Below the pieces are notes generated by a model, which saw only the letters and a program-made list of their open reading frames with translations, was not told the DNA's origin and made no database searches. A stretch of DNA of 64,000 bases from Limosilactobacillus pontis DSM 8475 (GTDB lineage: Bacteria > Bacillota > Bacilli > Lactobacillales > Lactobacillaceae), in NCBI RefSeq assembly GCF_001435345.1, contig NZ_AZGO01000008.1, positions 1-64,000 of the forward strand, in the 5' to 3' direction. Shown piece by piece: positions 23,617 to 34,517 of this stretch (within the stretch, counting starts at the first letter, position 1; each line of letters opens with the position of its first letter). Both the position numbers and the translations under genes were made by a program.

Positions 23617-24018
23617 CTATTTTCTAGGCCAATTCTTAAACGGATCCGTCTCGGGGTCGAACTTTACCGTCTTTGCAAATTCAAACTTATTGGTTGGCCG
23701 CGTTCCCCAGCGGGGGTTGCTGTGCATGATGGCCTCGATCTTCACAATGGGCGCTACCGGAACAAATATTATTGTATCGCCATTCAGATCATGACTCCTC
23801 AGCATCCCGGTACCCTCATCTAAATTGTACCGTAATAATTCAACCGTTTTTACTACAGCAGGGTTATATGGTGCTGACCAAAAGCCAACATACTCCTTCC
23901 GATCACTCGTTGTCACCCTCACCTTTTGACCTAATGGGTATGAACTAAACTCGCTAATGCTATTGGTATAACACTGCCTAATCACTTTACCCACCAGGCT
24001 ATACTGGATAAATTTCAT
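23617..24018 (-). CDS. Hypothetical protein, 133 residues
   Basis: I do not recognise it. The ATG at 24016-24018 follows AGGAAGG; an upstream frame to 24060 would run into the previous terminator. The sequence KVRVTTSDRKEYVGFWSAP (about 32-50), later IIFVPVAPIVKIEAI (about 83-97), suggests a short barrel of beta strands, an SH3/Sm-like shape. The C-terminus is KFEFAKTVKFDPETDPFKNW. It is flanked by its own terminators, so it is transcribed alone. Composition is AT-rich, like the other orphans of this patch. Confidence 0.55.
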   Translation of the reverse strand: MKFIQYSLVGKVIRQCYTNSISEFSSYPLGQKVRVTTSDRKEYVGFWSAPYNPAVVKTVELLRYNLDEGTGMLRSHDLNGDTIIFVPVAPIVKIEAIMHSNPRWGTRPTNKFEFAKTVKFDPETDPFKNWPRK

Positions 24019-24059
24019 AAACCTTCCTAGCTCCCCCAACATACTAGTCCTATCGCGCA

Positions 24060-24106
24060 AAACAAAAGTGCACTAATTCCAATCACAAAGATGGAAATTA
24101 GTACAC
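24060..24106 (-). terminator. Terminator of rlmD
   Basis: On the minus strand GTGTACTAATTTCC pairs with GGAATTAGTGCAC (one bulge), followed by TTTTGTTTTG. It lies about 125 bases after the rlmD stop; nothing else is seen in that gap. Confidence 0.75.
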
Positions 24107-24229
24107 CCTAAATATCACCTATTTCCCCGTTCCATCATCGTTACACTCTCAACGGTTCGCCACTAACCAATCATTTCTCATTCTCGAGTGGCTATCGCAT
24201 GGAGCATTTCTAATGCTTTCACGCTCCTG

Positions 24230-25600
24230 CTAGACGCGTTCCAGCACAGTAACGCTCTCGACATGCGTCGTCTGCGGAAACTGGTCGACGGGCTGGATTG
24301 GCTTGACTACATGGTAGCCCTGCTCCCCGAAGCGTTTGATGTCCCGGACCAGGGTTGCCGGGTTACAGGACACGTAGATAACCTTCTTTGATGCCATCTG
24401 GCCGGTGGCTTCGATCAGCGTTTCGGCCACTCCTTTACGCGGCGGGTCGACGATAACCACGTCCGGTTTCAGACCGGCCGCCTGCCACTTAGCAAACTGG
24501 TCCTCCGCCTTCCCAACTACAAACTGGGCATTCTTGATCCCGTTACGCTTGGCATTGTGCTTGGCATCTTCAATTGCGGCAGGGACGATCTCGACCCCGT
24601 AGACCTGCTTGGCGTGCTTGGCCACGGCCAGGGAAATCGTTCCAATCCCGCAGTAGGCATCGATCACGGTCTGGCTACCGTCCAATCCGGCGTTGTCAAT
24701 CGCCGTCTGGTAGAGGCGCTCGGTCTGTTGCGGGTTGACCTGGTAGAAGGACAGCGGTGAGATCGCAAAGTCAATCCCCAGCAGCTGGTCGTGGATCTCG
24801 TCCTTCCCCCACAGGGTCCTGTTCCGGTCACCCAGCAGGCGGTTGGTCCGCTTGTCATTAATGTTTTGGACAATGCTCTTGACCTCCGGTACCCCGGCCA
24901 CGATACCATTCACGATCTGGTCGGCCATCGGCAAGCGCCGGGTATTGGTGACCAATACTACCATCAGCTCATGGCTGTAATAGCCACGCCGCACCATCAC
25001 CGTCCGGATAACCCCCTTACTGGTTCGCTCATCGTACGGGGTCACGTGGTACTTGCGCAAGAGGTTGCGAACGACCACGATTGCCGAATCAATCTTCGGA
25101 TCCTGGATGTAGAAGTCCTCAATCGGTACGAGACTGTGGCTCCCCCGCTTGTAGAAGCCGGTCTGCAGCTGGCCCCTGATCATCTTAACTGGCACCTGGG
25201 CCTTATTCCGGTAGTGGTAAGGCTGGTCCATCCCCATCGTCGGCAATACCTCAATATCATCTAGGTGAGCCTTCTCCAAGAGCTCTTCAATCTGATGCTG
25301 CTTGAACTTCAACTGGGCTGCGTACTTCAGGTGACCCAGTGGTGCAATCCCAGTTTGGATGTACTTCTTATCCTTAACGTCCACCCGGTCCGGACTCTTG
25401 GTCTGCCAGGCCATCACCCGCCCCCAGGCAAAGTGACTGGCCACCTTGGTGATCTTAACGGTGACCTCTTCCCCCGGCAGGGCGTTGGGCACAAAGACCG
25501 GGAAGTCGTCGATTTTGACGACCCCGTTGCCCTCGTATGATAAGTCGACCACCTTAGCCGGGTACTCTTCATTCTTATGAACTGGCACTTTAACTTTCAC
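24230..25600 (-). CDS. rlmD: 23S rRNA (uracil-C5)-methyltransferase, RlmD/RumA family
   Basis: A SAM-dependent RNA m5U methyltransferase of 456 residues. An N-terminal TRAM domain (about 1-60, VVDLSYEGNGVVKIDDFPVF) precedes the catalytic domain. That domain holds SPLSFYQVNPQQTE, VIDAYCGIGTISLAVAK (SAM site), VIVDPPRKGV and ISVSC-type YVSCNPATLVRD with the catalytic cysteine. The family's Fe-S cysteines are not evident. Firmicutes often carry two such paralogues, which may split the U747 and U1939 targets, so the exact site is uncertain. The start is GTG after GGGGG. Confidence 0.87.
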   Translation of the reverse strand: MKVKVPVHKNEEYPAKVVDLSYEGNGVVKIDDFPVFVPNALPGEEVTVKITKVASHFAWGRVMAWQTKSPDRVDVKDKKYIQTGIAPLGHLKYAAQLKFKQHQIEELLEKAHLDDIEVLPTMGMDQPYHYRNKAQVPVKMIRGQLQTGFYKRGSHSLVPIEDFYIQDPKIDSAIVVVRNLLRKYHVTPYDERTSKGVIRTVMVRRGYYSHELMVVLVTNTRRLPMADQIVNGIVAGVPEVKSIVQNINDKRTNRLLGDRNRTLWGKDEIHDQLLGIDFAISPLSFYQVNPQQTERLYQTAIDNAGLDGSQTVIDAYCGIGTISLAVAKHAKQVYGVEIVPAAIEDAKHNAKRNGIKNAQFVVGKAEDQFAKWQAAGLKPDVVIVDPPRKGVAETLIEATGQMASKKVIYVSCNPATLVRDIKRFGEQGYHVVKPIQPVDQFPQTTHVESVTVLERV

Positions 25601-25666
25601 GATAATCCCCCATTTTCTTCATTCTCGGTCATTATAGCAGAAACGGGCTGAGCCGTCTGTCTATAC

Positions 25667-25694
25667 AAAAAAGGCAGGAGCAACAACTCCTGCC
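25667..25694 (-). terminator. Terminator of tRNA-Gly
   Basis: On the minus strand GGCAGGAG-TTGTTG-CTCCTGCC followed by TTTTTT: a perfect 8-bp stem. Confidence 0.93.
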
Positions 25695-25701
25695 TGACTG
25701 A

Positions 25702-25772
25702 AGCGGGTAACGAGAATCGAACTCGCGACGCAACCTTGGGAAGGTTGTGTTTTACCACTAAACTATACCCGC
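25702..25772 (-). tRNA. tRNA-Gly (anticodon CCC)
   Basis: A 71-base cloverleaf on the minus strand. The acceptor GCGGGTA pairs with TACCCGC, the anticodon arm is CAACC-TTCCCAA-GGTTG (anticodon CCC), and the T arm contains GTTCGATTC. CCA is not encoded. It is followed directly by a perfect terminator. Confidence 0.95.
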
Positions 25773-25819
25773 ATAAACTAGCTCAATTAACTTACTAAGC
25801 CAGTATATAACTTTATTGA

Positions 25820-26167
25820 CTATTTGTCAGCCTTTTTTGTTGATTTTTTCCGAGTTTTTTTCTTGGGGGTTGCCTTGGCCTTGGATGCTGACTTAGTTGA
25901 CTTAGATGTCGTATTTGTTTCCTTGTCTTCGTCAGCCTCGTCGTCTTTTTCCACGCGCGGCACGGCCTTGATCATCTTTGCTTCCTTCTGGCGAATTACG
26001 GCCCGACCGTTCAGCTCGTTGACCCCGCTCTTGTCGGCGGGATCAAAGTCTTGGATTGAAACCATGATTGAGTTGGTGTAGACCTTCTCAACAACACCAG
26101 AAAAGTCGTGTTCCAGCGGCCCAAACTTCTTACCCTTCACAACGTCACCAATTTCGAAATCAGCCAC
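25820..26167 (-). CDS. DUF2187-like (KOW-like) protein with lysine-rich tail
   Basis: The first 60 residues form a small KOW/SH3-like domain: IGDVVKGKKFGPLEHDFSGV, then EKVYTNSIMVSIQDFDP. The last 45 residues are low-complexity Lys/Thr/Ser (KSTKSASKAKATPKKKTRKK), probably disordered and able to touch nucleic acid. The total of 115 residues is longer than simple DUF2187 proteins because of this tail. The start is GTG with GAGGTGA before it. It stands upstream of tRNA-Gly on the same strand. Function unknown. Confidence 0.65.
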   Translation of the reverse strand: MADFEIGDVVKGKKFGPLEHDFSGVVEKVYTNSIMVSIQDFDPADKSGVNELNGRAVIRQKEAKMIKAVPRVEKDDEADEDKETNTTSKSTKSASKAKATPKKKTRKKSTKKADK

Positions 26168-26301
26168 TAAATTTCACCTCATTTATATATTCGTATACAG
26201 TACATGCTACTTTACACTTTTTAACAATTTTTTTCAAGTCAAAAGTCTGCTGGTGTCAGTCGTAGGGGAATGTTAAAATTAGGGAGAAAGGAGGGGCTCC
26301 A

Positions 26302-26638
26302 ATGTTACAAGCAATCGCGATCTTTGCCACCGCGTTCTTGATCGTGGCCAACCTTGGTGGCAGCAAGGCCAAGAAGGAAAAACACGTGACCGACTGGTTG
26401 ATTCTTGCCCGGCTCTGTTTCTTCACCCTACTGACCGTTACCATCATCAAATTAATTCTGACCTTCCCACACGAACTGTGGATTGGCCTTTGCCTGTGAT
26501 CCTTTACCTGATCCTGGTGGATGCCTTTATGGAGACCAACTTCCGCCTGAAGCGCGAGACCTTTGGCAATCCCAACCGTTCATACATGGCCATCTTTGCC
26601 CTGGTGATCGCCCTCGTCGTGGTTACACTCTGGTTTTA
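26302..26638 (+). pseudogene. Small membrane protein split into two overlapping frames
   Basis: ATG at 26302 follows AAAGGAGG with ideal spacing and encodes 65 residues with two membrane helices, stopping at 26497-26499. A second frame starts GTG at 26496 inside GTGA and runs 47 residues to 26638, with YLILVDAFMETNFRLKRETF and a last helix ALVIALVVVTLWF. Joined by one lost base they read as one protein of about 113 residues with four helices. No ribosome-binding site is obvious before the GTG, which favours a frameshift. True translational coupling of two subunits remains possible. I do not recognise the family. Confidence 0.5.
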
Positions 26639-26670
26639 AAAACTTTTTCAAATAAATTTTGAAAAAAGTA

Positions 26671-26698
26671 TTGCATTTCTCCAGAATTTAGATATAAT
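26671..26698 (+). promoter_or_regulatory. Promoter of tRNA-Leu
   Basis: TTGCAT (26671-26676), a 16-base spacer, and TATAAT (26693-26698). It lies 45 bases before the tRNA. Confidence 0.8.
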
Positions 26699-26743
26699 TA
26701 TTTATGTTGTCTGGTTGAGATAACAAAACAACTTAACAGCGAT

Positions 26744-26827
26744 GCCCCAGTGGCGGAATTGGCAGACGCGCAACGTTCAGGTCGTTGTATGGGTTTCCAT
26801 GTACAGGTTCGAATCCTGTTTGGGGCA
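26744..26827 (+). tRNA. tRNA-Leu (anticodon CAG)
   Basis: An 84-base class II tRNA. The acceptor GCCCCAG pairs with TTGGGGC, the D loop is TGGCGGAATTGGCAGACGCG, the anticodon arm is CAACG-TTCAGGT-CGTTG (anticodon CAG), and the variable arm ATGGGTTTCCATG forms a hairpin. The T loop is TTCGAAT. CCA is not encoded. Confidence 0.96.
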
Positions 26828-26835
26828 TAAGATAA

Positions 26836-26868
26836 GTCCGGTAGATGTTATTCTACTGGGCTTTTTTG
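26836..26868 (+). terminator. Terminator of tRNA-Leu
   Basis: TCCGGTAGA pairs with TTCTACTGGG, followed by CTTTTTTG, nine bases after the tRNA. Confidence 0.85.
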
Positions 26869-26896
26869 TTTTCTCGGGAGTACTTCTACTCCGGGA

Positions 26897-26940
26897 CAAA
26901 AAAGAGGGACTAGCCAATCACAGCCGATCAACTAGTCCCT
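26897..26940 (-). terminator. Terminator of the dagK operon end
   Basis: On the minus strand AGGGACTAG and CTAGTCCCT form a 9-bp perfect stem with an 18-base loop, followed by CTTTTTTG. It lies 13 bases after the dagK stop. Confidence 0.85.
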
Positions 26941-26953
26941 TTTATGCTATTCA

Positions 26954-27961
26954 TTACATTTCTTGATCCCGATTGATCTTGCTGACACCCTCGACGAAGT
27001 CCTTCTCAACCCGCTTGAAGTCGGGTGATTCAGTAATTGCATCGTCCGGAATCTCGTCTAAGTTGGCGATTACTTCCAGGTGTTGCTTGAGATCGTGGAA
27101 TTTCATCGGTGCATCGCCACCGTATTCACCATCCAGGTTGATCATGATCCGGTCATCCTTATTTAGCGGCGTCACCTCAACGTCCGTCGCCTTGGCATAG
27201 ATGATTCCCGGGTCACCGATGTGCTTACCCTGCAAGGCCTTCGCCATCAGGCTCAGCATATCGATCAGGCTGCTCTTCTTGACGATGATCATCGTGAACT
27301 TCCCGTCGTCCAGCGAAGCGTCGGGTACAATCTGCTCGAAGCCACCAACTGAATTGGTCAGCGCCAGGAAAAGCGTTGAGGCCTGGCCCCGGTACTCCTG
27401 GCCGTCATATTTGATATCTACGTCGACCGGCTTAACCCGGGGTAGGAGTTCGGCCCCCTTGGCAAAGTAGGCGGCGTAGCCAAACAACGACTTCATCTGT
27501 GATGGTACATCGTAGGTCAGCTCGGTCAGGGTTCCCCCGGCCGCAATGTTCATGAAGTAGTTATCGCCGGCCTGGCCAATGTCGATCTTGAACTTCTTGT
27601 TCTTGCGCAGGATCAGTTTGGCCGCCGCAATCGGATCATCACGCGGAATCCGCAACGCCCGCGCGTAATCGTTAGTGGTCCCGGCGGGGATGATTGCCAT
27701 CGTCGGCCGGTGTTTCAACCCGGCAATCCCGTTGACAACCTCGTTTAGAGTCCCGTCACCACCGGCAGCCACGATCAGGTCAAAACCCTCCTCAGCCGCA
27801 CGCCGGGCCTCGTTCTTAGCGGAGTTTGGTGCCGGCGTGGTGGCAAAGGCACTGGTCTCATAGCCGGCCTGCTCGTAGATCGAGAGGATGTCCACCAGGT
27901 CGATGCGCAGGGCCTCCCGACCAGAAGTTGGGTTATAAATCACTCGCGCTCGTTTTCGCAT
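26954..27961 (-). CDS. dagK: Diacylglycerol kinase family lipid kinase (DagK/YegS-like)
   Basis: It phosphorylates diacylglycerol, returning it to phospholipid synthesis after lipoteichoic acid assembly. The 335 residues contain RVIYNPTSGREALR (about 6-19), the nucleotide loop AAGGDGTLNEVVNG (about 63-76) and IIPAGTTNDYARAL (about 90-103), then the C-terminal beta-sandwich with SVGGFEQIVPDASLDDG. I chose ATG at 27959-27961, seven bases after AAAGGAGG. It follows gatB by 16 bases and is the last gene of the pcrA-to-dagK run. Confidence 0.9.
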   Translation of the reverse strand: MRKRARVIYNPTSGREALRIDLVDILSIYEQAGYETSAFATTPAPNSAKNEARRAAEEGFDLIVAAGGDGTLNEVVNGIAGLKHRPTMAIIPAGTTNDYARALRIPRDDPIAAAKLILRKNKKFKIDIGQAGDNYFMNIAAGGTLTELTYDVPSQMKSLFGYAAYFAKGAELLPRVKPVDVDIKYDGQEYRGQASTLFLALTNSVGGFEQIVPDASLDDGKFTMIIVKKSSLIDMLSLMAKALQGKHIGDPGIIYAKATDVEVTPLNKDDRIMINLDGEYGGDAPMKFHDLKQHLEVIANLDEIPDDAITESPDFKRVEKDFVEGVSKINRDQEM

Positions 27962-27977
27962 GGCCAATCCTCCTTTG

Positions 27978-29402
27978 CTACATGGCAGCCAAGGACTTCT
28001 TCAACAGCTGGGTAACCATCTGTGGGTTAGCCTTCCCGCGGGTCTGCTTCATGATCTGCCCCATCAGGAAGCCGAATGCCCGGTCCTTACCACTCTTGTA
28101 GTCGTCGATGGACTGCTGGTTGTTGGCCAGGACATCGTCGACGATTGGCTGCAGCTGAGCCGGGTCCGAGAGTTGAACCAAACCGTGTGCCTTAGCGTAG
28201 GCACTCGGTTCCTCTCCTTTCAGGATCCCCTTGAAGACTTTCTTAGCCATCTTGGATGAGATGGTACCGTCTTCGATCAGCTTGACCATCCCGGCCAGGT
28301 TGGCTGGTGTCAGCTTGGTCTCTGGCAGGTCAAGGTGCTGGTCGTTTAAGTAGGAGTTCACATCGTTCATCAGGTAGTTGGCCACCCGCTTTGGATCGCC
28401 ACCATCCTTGACGGTAGCCTCAAAGAAGTCAGACATTTCCTTCGTCTGGGTCAGAACCATGGCGTCGTAGTCGGTCAACCCGAGGTCGTCGACATAGTGC
28501 TTACGCCGTTCACCCGGCATTTCCGGCATCTCGGATTCAATTTCCTTGATCCAGTCATCACTGACGTTTAAGTCTGGGATATCCGGTTCTGGGAAGTAAC
28601 GGTAGTCATCGGCCCCTTCCTTGGTCCGCATGGAAACCGTGGTCCCGGTTGGCTCATCGTATCGCCGCGTTTCCTGGGCAATGTGACCACCGGACATCAG
28701 GACATTCTGGTGCCGCTTCTCTTCAAAGGCCAGGGCCTTACGAACGTAGTTGAAGGAGTTGATGTTCTTCATTTCCGTCTTGGTCCCAAACTGATCGGAG
28801 CCGACCGGCCGGATGGAGATGTTGGTGTCGACACGCATCGACCCCTCTTCCATCTTCACGTCGGAGATCCCGGTAAACTGGACCCGCTGCCGAAGGGCCT
28901 CCAGGTAGGCCACGGCCTCGTCTGGGGAGGCAATATCTGGCTTAGAGACGATTTCGATCAGCGGCGTCCCCTGCCGGTTGAGGTCGACGTAGGAGTACTT
29001 GCTGGTGTGGGTGTTCTTCCCGGCATCTTCCTCGATGTGCATCTCTTCGATCCCGATCTTCTTCTTCTTGCCGTTGACCTCAATCTCGATCCACCCGTCA
29101 TGAGCGATTGGTGTATCGGATTGGGTAATCTGGTAGGCCTTCGGGTTATCTGGGTAGAAGTAGTTCTTTCGATCAAAGTGCATGTGGTGGGCAATCTGCG
29201 CGTGCAGGGCCAGGCCGGCCATGATCCCATCACGAACAACCCCCTTGTTCAGGGTTGGCAAAACACCGGGGTACCCCCAGTCGATCACGTTGGTGTTGGC
29301 GTTTGGCTGGTCACCATACTCAACCGGTGATGGACTGTAGATCTTTGAATTCGTCTTTAATTCAACGTGGACTTCGAGCCCAATGGTTGTTTGAAAGTTC
29401 AT
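27978..29402 (-). CDS. gatB: Asp-tRNA(Asn)/Glu-tRNA(Gln) amidotransferase subunit B
   Basis: The tRNA-binding and kinase subunit of the GatCAB amidotransferase, which converts mischarged Glu-tRNA(Gln) or Asp-tRNA(Asn). The 474 residues start [20 protein letters not shown] (about 5-24). [14 protein letters not shown] and EEDAGKNTH follow, and the C-terminal YqeY-like helical domain ends [17 protein letters not shown]. Its ATG lies one base after the gatA stop. This indicates that the organism uses the indirect route for at least one of these tRNAs. Confidence 0.96.
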   Translation of the reverse strand: MNFQTTIGLEVHVELKTNSKIYSPSPVEYGDQPNANTNVIDWGYPGVLPTLNKGVVRDGIMAGLALHAQIAHHMHFDRKNYFYPDNPKAYQITQSDTPIAHDGWIEIEVNGKKKKIGIEEMHIEEDAGKNTHTSKYSYVDLNRQGTPLIEIVSKPDIASPDEAVAYLEALRQRVQFTGISDVKMEEGSMRVDTNISIRPVGSDQFGTKTEMKNINSFNYVRKALAFEEKRHQNVLMSGGHIAQETRRYDEPTGTTVSMRTKEGADDYRYFPEPDIPDLNVSDDWIKEIESEMPEMPGERRKHYVDDLGLTDYDAMVLTQTKEMSDFFEATVKDGGDPKRVANYLMNDVNSYLNDQHLDLPETKLTPANLAGMVKLIEDGTISSKMAKKVFKGILKGEEPSAYAKAHGLVQLSDPAQLQPIVDDVLANNQQSIDDYKSGKDRAFGFLMGQIMKQTRGKANPQMVTQLLKKSLAAM

Positions 29403-29403
29403 C

Positions 29404-30876
29404 TTAGTTTTGGCCCCCTAACTTTGGTGCTTGCTTGTGGAAGTCAGTCGTCTGTTCAAAGACGTAACCGGCATTGTAGATGGTCTGTTCGTCGAATGGC
29501 TTCCCAATAATCTGCAGGCCAACAGGCATCCCATTCTTTGCGGAGAAGCCGGCTGGGACAGACATCGACGGCAGACCGGCCATGTTAACTGGCACGGTCA
29601 AGACATCGTTCATGTACATCTTCTTCGGGTCGTCAATCTCGGCACCGATCTTGAAGGCGGTGGAAGCACCGGTAGCCCCCAGAATCAGATCGTGGTTCTT
29701 GAAGACATCGTCAAAGTCCTGGGCAATCAGGCGACGAACCTTGGCGGCCTTGTTGAAGTAGGCGTCGTAGAACCCGGCGGACAGGGAGAAGGTCCCCAGC
29801 ATGATCCGCCGCTTGACTTCCTCACCAAAGCCTTCGGAACGGGACCGCACGTAGACGTCTTCCAGGTTCTTGACGTCCTTGGCCCGGAAGCCGTAACGGA
29901 TCCCATCGTAACGCTGCAGGTTGGATGAGGCCTCAGATGAGGCAAGGATGTAGTAAGCCGGTACCCCGTACTTGGTATGCGGCAGGCTAACCTCGTCGAT
30001 GATGGCGCCGAGGGACTCGAGGTGGTCTAGGGCTGCCTTGATAACGTCATGCACATCCTCATCCAGGTCATCGAAGTACTCCTTTGGCACGGCAATCCGC
30101 AGGCCCTTGACACTGGTGCTGTCGTTCAGGTTGGCGGCCCAGTCCGGTACCTCCTTGAGTGAGGAGGTCATGTCGTGTTCATCGTTGCCGGCGATCAGGG
30201 CAGTCAGGTAGGCGTTGTCCTTGACGGTCCGAGTCAACCAGCCAACCTGGTCAAAGCTGGAACCGAAGGCAATGATCCCCCACCGGGAAACCCGGCCATA
30301 GGTTGGCTTCATGCCGACCACGCCGTTAAAGGAGGCTGGCATCCGGATGGAACCACCGGTATCGGTACCGAGGGCGCCGAGGACGTCACCGGCCGCAACG
30401 GCTGCCGCCGAACCACCTGAGGAACCGCCGGGTACCCGGGTCAGGTCCCACGGGTTGTGGGAGGTGAAGAAGGCGGAGCTTTCCGTCGAGGAACCCATGG
30501 CAAATTCGTCCAGGTTGGTCTTACCGACGTTGATGAAACCGGCACGATTCAGCTTGTCAACAACCGTGGCGTCGTAAACCGGGTTGAAGTTGGCCAACAT
30601 CTTGGAGGCGGCCGTCGTCGTCAGTCCCTTGGTCAGGATGTTATCCTTGACCGCCAGTGGCACCCCAGAAACCAGTTGGTCCCCGGCGATCCCGGCCGCG
30701 TCAATCTCCTGAGCGCGCTTTATGGCTGCGTCCTCGTTCAGGGTGATGAAGGCCTTGACCTGATCGTCGTTATCCTTGATGTGGTCGAAGGTCTCCTTGG
30801 CCAGTTCCGTGGCGCTGATCTTCTTGTTGACCAGGTCATCGTGTAACTGGGTCAGATCAGTTTGATAGAAATCCAT
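29404..30876 (-). CDS. gatA: Asp-tRNA(Asn)/Glu-tRNA(Gln) amidotransferase subunit A
   Basis: The glutaminase subunit of GatCAB, of the amidase-signature family. The Ser-cisSer-Lys triad is visible: Lys in [10 protein letters not shown] (about 69-78), the glycine/serine loop [15 protein letters not shown] (about 149-163) and the nucleophile in [12 protein letters not shown] (about 170-181). The 490 residues are the normal length. Its ATG overlaps the gatC stop by one base (TAATG), so translation is coupled. Confidence 0.97.
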   Translation of the reverse strand: MDFYQTDLTQLHDDLVNKKISATELAKETFDHIKDNDDQVKAFITLNEDAAIKRAQEIDAAGIAGDQLVSGVPLAVKDNILTKGLTTTAASKMLANFNPVYDATVVDKLNRAGFINVGKTNLDEFAMGSSTESSAFFTSHNPWDLTRVPGGSSGGSAAAVAAGDVLGALGTDTGGSIRMPASFNGVVGMKPTYGRVSRWGIIAFGSSFDQVGWLTRTVKDNAYLTALIAGNDEHDMTSSLKEVPDWAANLNDSTSVKGLRIAVPKEYFDDLDEDVHDVIKAALDHLESLGAIIDEVSLPHTKYGVPAYYILASSEASSNLQRYDGIRYGFRAKDVKNLEDVYVRSRSEGFGEEVKRRIMLGTFSLSAGFYDAYFNKAAKVRRLIAQDFDDVFKNHDLILGATGASTAFKIGAEIDDPKKMYMNDVLTVPVNMAGLPSMSVPAGFSAKNGMPVGLQIIGKPFDEQTIYNAGYVFEQTTDFHKQAPKLGGQN

Positions 30877-31193
30877 TATTCGCCGTCCTCGCTTTCGTCA
30901 ATGATTGCTGGAACCTTGATATAACCGCCATCGGTGTCCGGCGCGTTCTTCAGAATTGCCTCGCGCTCCTCCTTGGATGATCTGACGGCCTTGTCTTCAC
31001 GCATCACGTTGACCCGGTCGGTGGCTGAAGTCATTGGTTCAACCCCATCGGTGTCGACGGCAGTGAGGTCTTCAAACATATCGATAATGCTTCCTAATTG
31101 AGTGGTAAACTTACCCAGTTCGTCCTTGGGGAACTCAAGCTTGGCAAGTTCAGCAACGTGTTCTACCTGTTGCTCAGTGATTTTACTGGCCAT
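30876..31193 (-). CDS. gatC: Asp-tRNA(Asn)/Glu-tRNA(Gln) amidotransferase subunit C
   Basis: The small subunit that wraps between GatA and GatB. The 105 residues include VEHVAELAKLEFPKDEL (about 10-26) and the C-terminal REDKAVRSSKEEREAILKNA, both typical of GatC. I chose the ATG at 31191-31193 with GAGGTAGAG upstream over the longer frame to 31232. It opens the gatCAB operon and has a possible extended -10 about 46 bases upstream. Confidence 0.93.
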   Translation of the reverse strand: MASKITEQQVEHVAELAKLEFPKDELGKFTTQLGSIIDMFEDLTAVDTDGVEPMTSATDRVNVMREDKAVRSSKEEREAILKNAPDTDGGYIKVPAIIDESEDGE

Positions 31194-31238
31194 TCTCTCT
31201 ACCTCTTTTCCAGTAATTTTGTATACATACATTTTATA

Positions 31239-31247
31239 ATTTTAGCA
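31239..31247 (-). promoter_or_regulatory. Possible promoter of gatCAB
   Basis: TGCTAAAAT on the minus strand, an extended -10, about 46 bases before the gatC start and downstream of the camS hairpin. The -35 is not clear. Confidence 0.45.
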
Positions 31248-31282
31248 CAGAATGTCCTCGATTTTTATCAAAGGGCCATGAT

Positions 31283-31323
31283 AAATCAAAATCAGCCGAA
31301 CCGGCTAAGCCGATCAAGCTGAT
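31283..31323 (-). terminator. Hairpin after camS, likely terminator
   Basis: On the minus strand ATCAGC pairs with GCTGAT enclosing CGGC-TTA-GCCG, followed by TTTGATTT. The T-run is short, so read-through into gatC is likely. Confidence 0.55.
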
Positions 31324-31332
31324 CTTTTACTT

Positions 31333-32457
31333 CTAGTATGATGTCAGGATGTGGGTCCGGAAGGTATCAGATCCGGCGTCACGGTAAACGATTGCCTGCA
31401 TCTCGGAGTCAGACTGGATCCGGATGTCAATCGGAATCCCGTTTGGCAGGTACTTCTTAGCCGCCCGGGCGATGTACTGGGTGAAGCTGGCGATCTCCGA
31501 CTGGCTATAGAACTGAGTCGTCACGGTAATGTGCATCCCGTTCAGCTGGCCGTTCTTGTACTGGGCCTGGGCGGTAACCCCGCTCAGGTTCGGGAAGAAG
31601 CTCTGAATCTGACTCTTGAAGTTGGAGAAGCTATCGTTGTCAGTCTGGCTGGCACTCCCCGTCGAACTGGTCGTCCCGCTGGCCTTTGGCAGAACCACGG
31701 TCTTGTAGTTCAACTGGTGCCAGCCGCTGATCGTACTACCGCTATTCTTACTGTAGGCAAAGAAGCTCCCACCGACTAGGCTGTCATCCGGTGCCTGCTT
31801 GTAGAGGGCAATCACGATTGGAATGTCGCCGACACCCGATTTCTGCCGGACCCGCTTGAGGACCTTGGCCGCAGCGATCTCTCCCTGACGCTTGACCTCT
31901 GCGTCACTAATCTTCTTGGTGAAGCTTGGGCCATCATCCTTCTTCTTGTAGTTATACTCGGAGTTGATCCCAATCCCGATGGTCATCCCCTTCAGCTTCA
32001 TGGAGTTACCACTCTCTTCCATGTAGTCCTGCTCCTCGATCTGCTGAATGTATATCGGGTTCGGGTTGCTCTGCTTCCCCTCGGCTGGATTCAGACCGGA
32101 CGGGTTATTCTTCGTCTTTCGTCCGAGCCAGTCTTCCAGCGTGCTGGTGTCCAGGTACTGCCCCTCCTGGAAGATGTAGCTCTTCGGTGAGAAGACCCGC
32201 TTTGAAACCTGGGTCAGCCCATTTTCAAAGCTCTTCAGGTTATACTGGTTATCGTTCTGGCTGACGTTGATCCCCCGGGCCTTGCTGGTCTTATAGCGAC
32301 CGTTTTGGATAACCCCCTGATAGTTGCCACCACCGGAACCGGTCGTGGTGTAATCCTTGGATGAGGATGAGTGCCCGCCGAAGCCACATGATGCTAGAAC
32401 AAGGCTGCTCATCAGGATCATGGTGGCAGCGGTAATTTTCTTTACTTTCGCATTCAC
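31333..32457 (-). CDS. camS: CamS family sex-pheromone lipoprotein
   Basis: A secreted lipoprotein of about 374 residues. The N-terminus (VKKITAATMILMSSLVLASC) is a signal peptide with lipobox LASC, giving lipidation at Cys about 25. The mature part holds a Ser/Gly-rich linker and then the CamS domain (RGINVSQNDNQYNLKSFENG, IVIALYKQAPDDSLVGGSFF). In enterococci and staphylococci the signal peptide of CamS homologues yields pheromone peptides. I chose GTG at 32455-32457 with AGGAGG ten bases upstream. It lies two bases after ligA, an arrangement common in Firmicutes. Confidence 0.92.
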   Translation of the reverse strand: MNAKVKKITAATMILMSSLVLASCGFGGHSSSSKDYTTTGSGGGNYQGVIQNGRYKTSKARGINVSQNDNQYNLKSFENGLTQVSKRVFSPKSYIFQEGQYLDTSTLEDWLGRKTKNNPSGLNPAEGKQSNPNPIYIQQIEEQDYMEESGNSMKLKGMTIGIGINSEYNYKKKDDGPSFTKKISDAEVKRQGEIAAAKVLKRVRQKSGVGDIPIVIALYKQAPDDSLVGGSFFAYSKNSGSTISGWHQLNYKTVVLPKASGTTSSTGSASQTDNDSFSNFKSQIQSFFPNLSGVTAQAQYKNGQLNGMHITVTTQFYSQSEIASFTQYIARAAKKYLPNGIPIDIRIQSDSEMQAIVYRDAGSDTFRTHILTSY

Positions 32458-32459
32458 GA

Positions 32460-34508
<2,049 letters not shown>

Positions 34509-34517
34509 TCACTTCTC

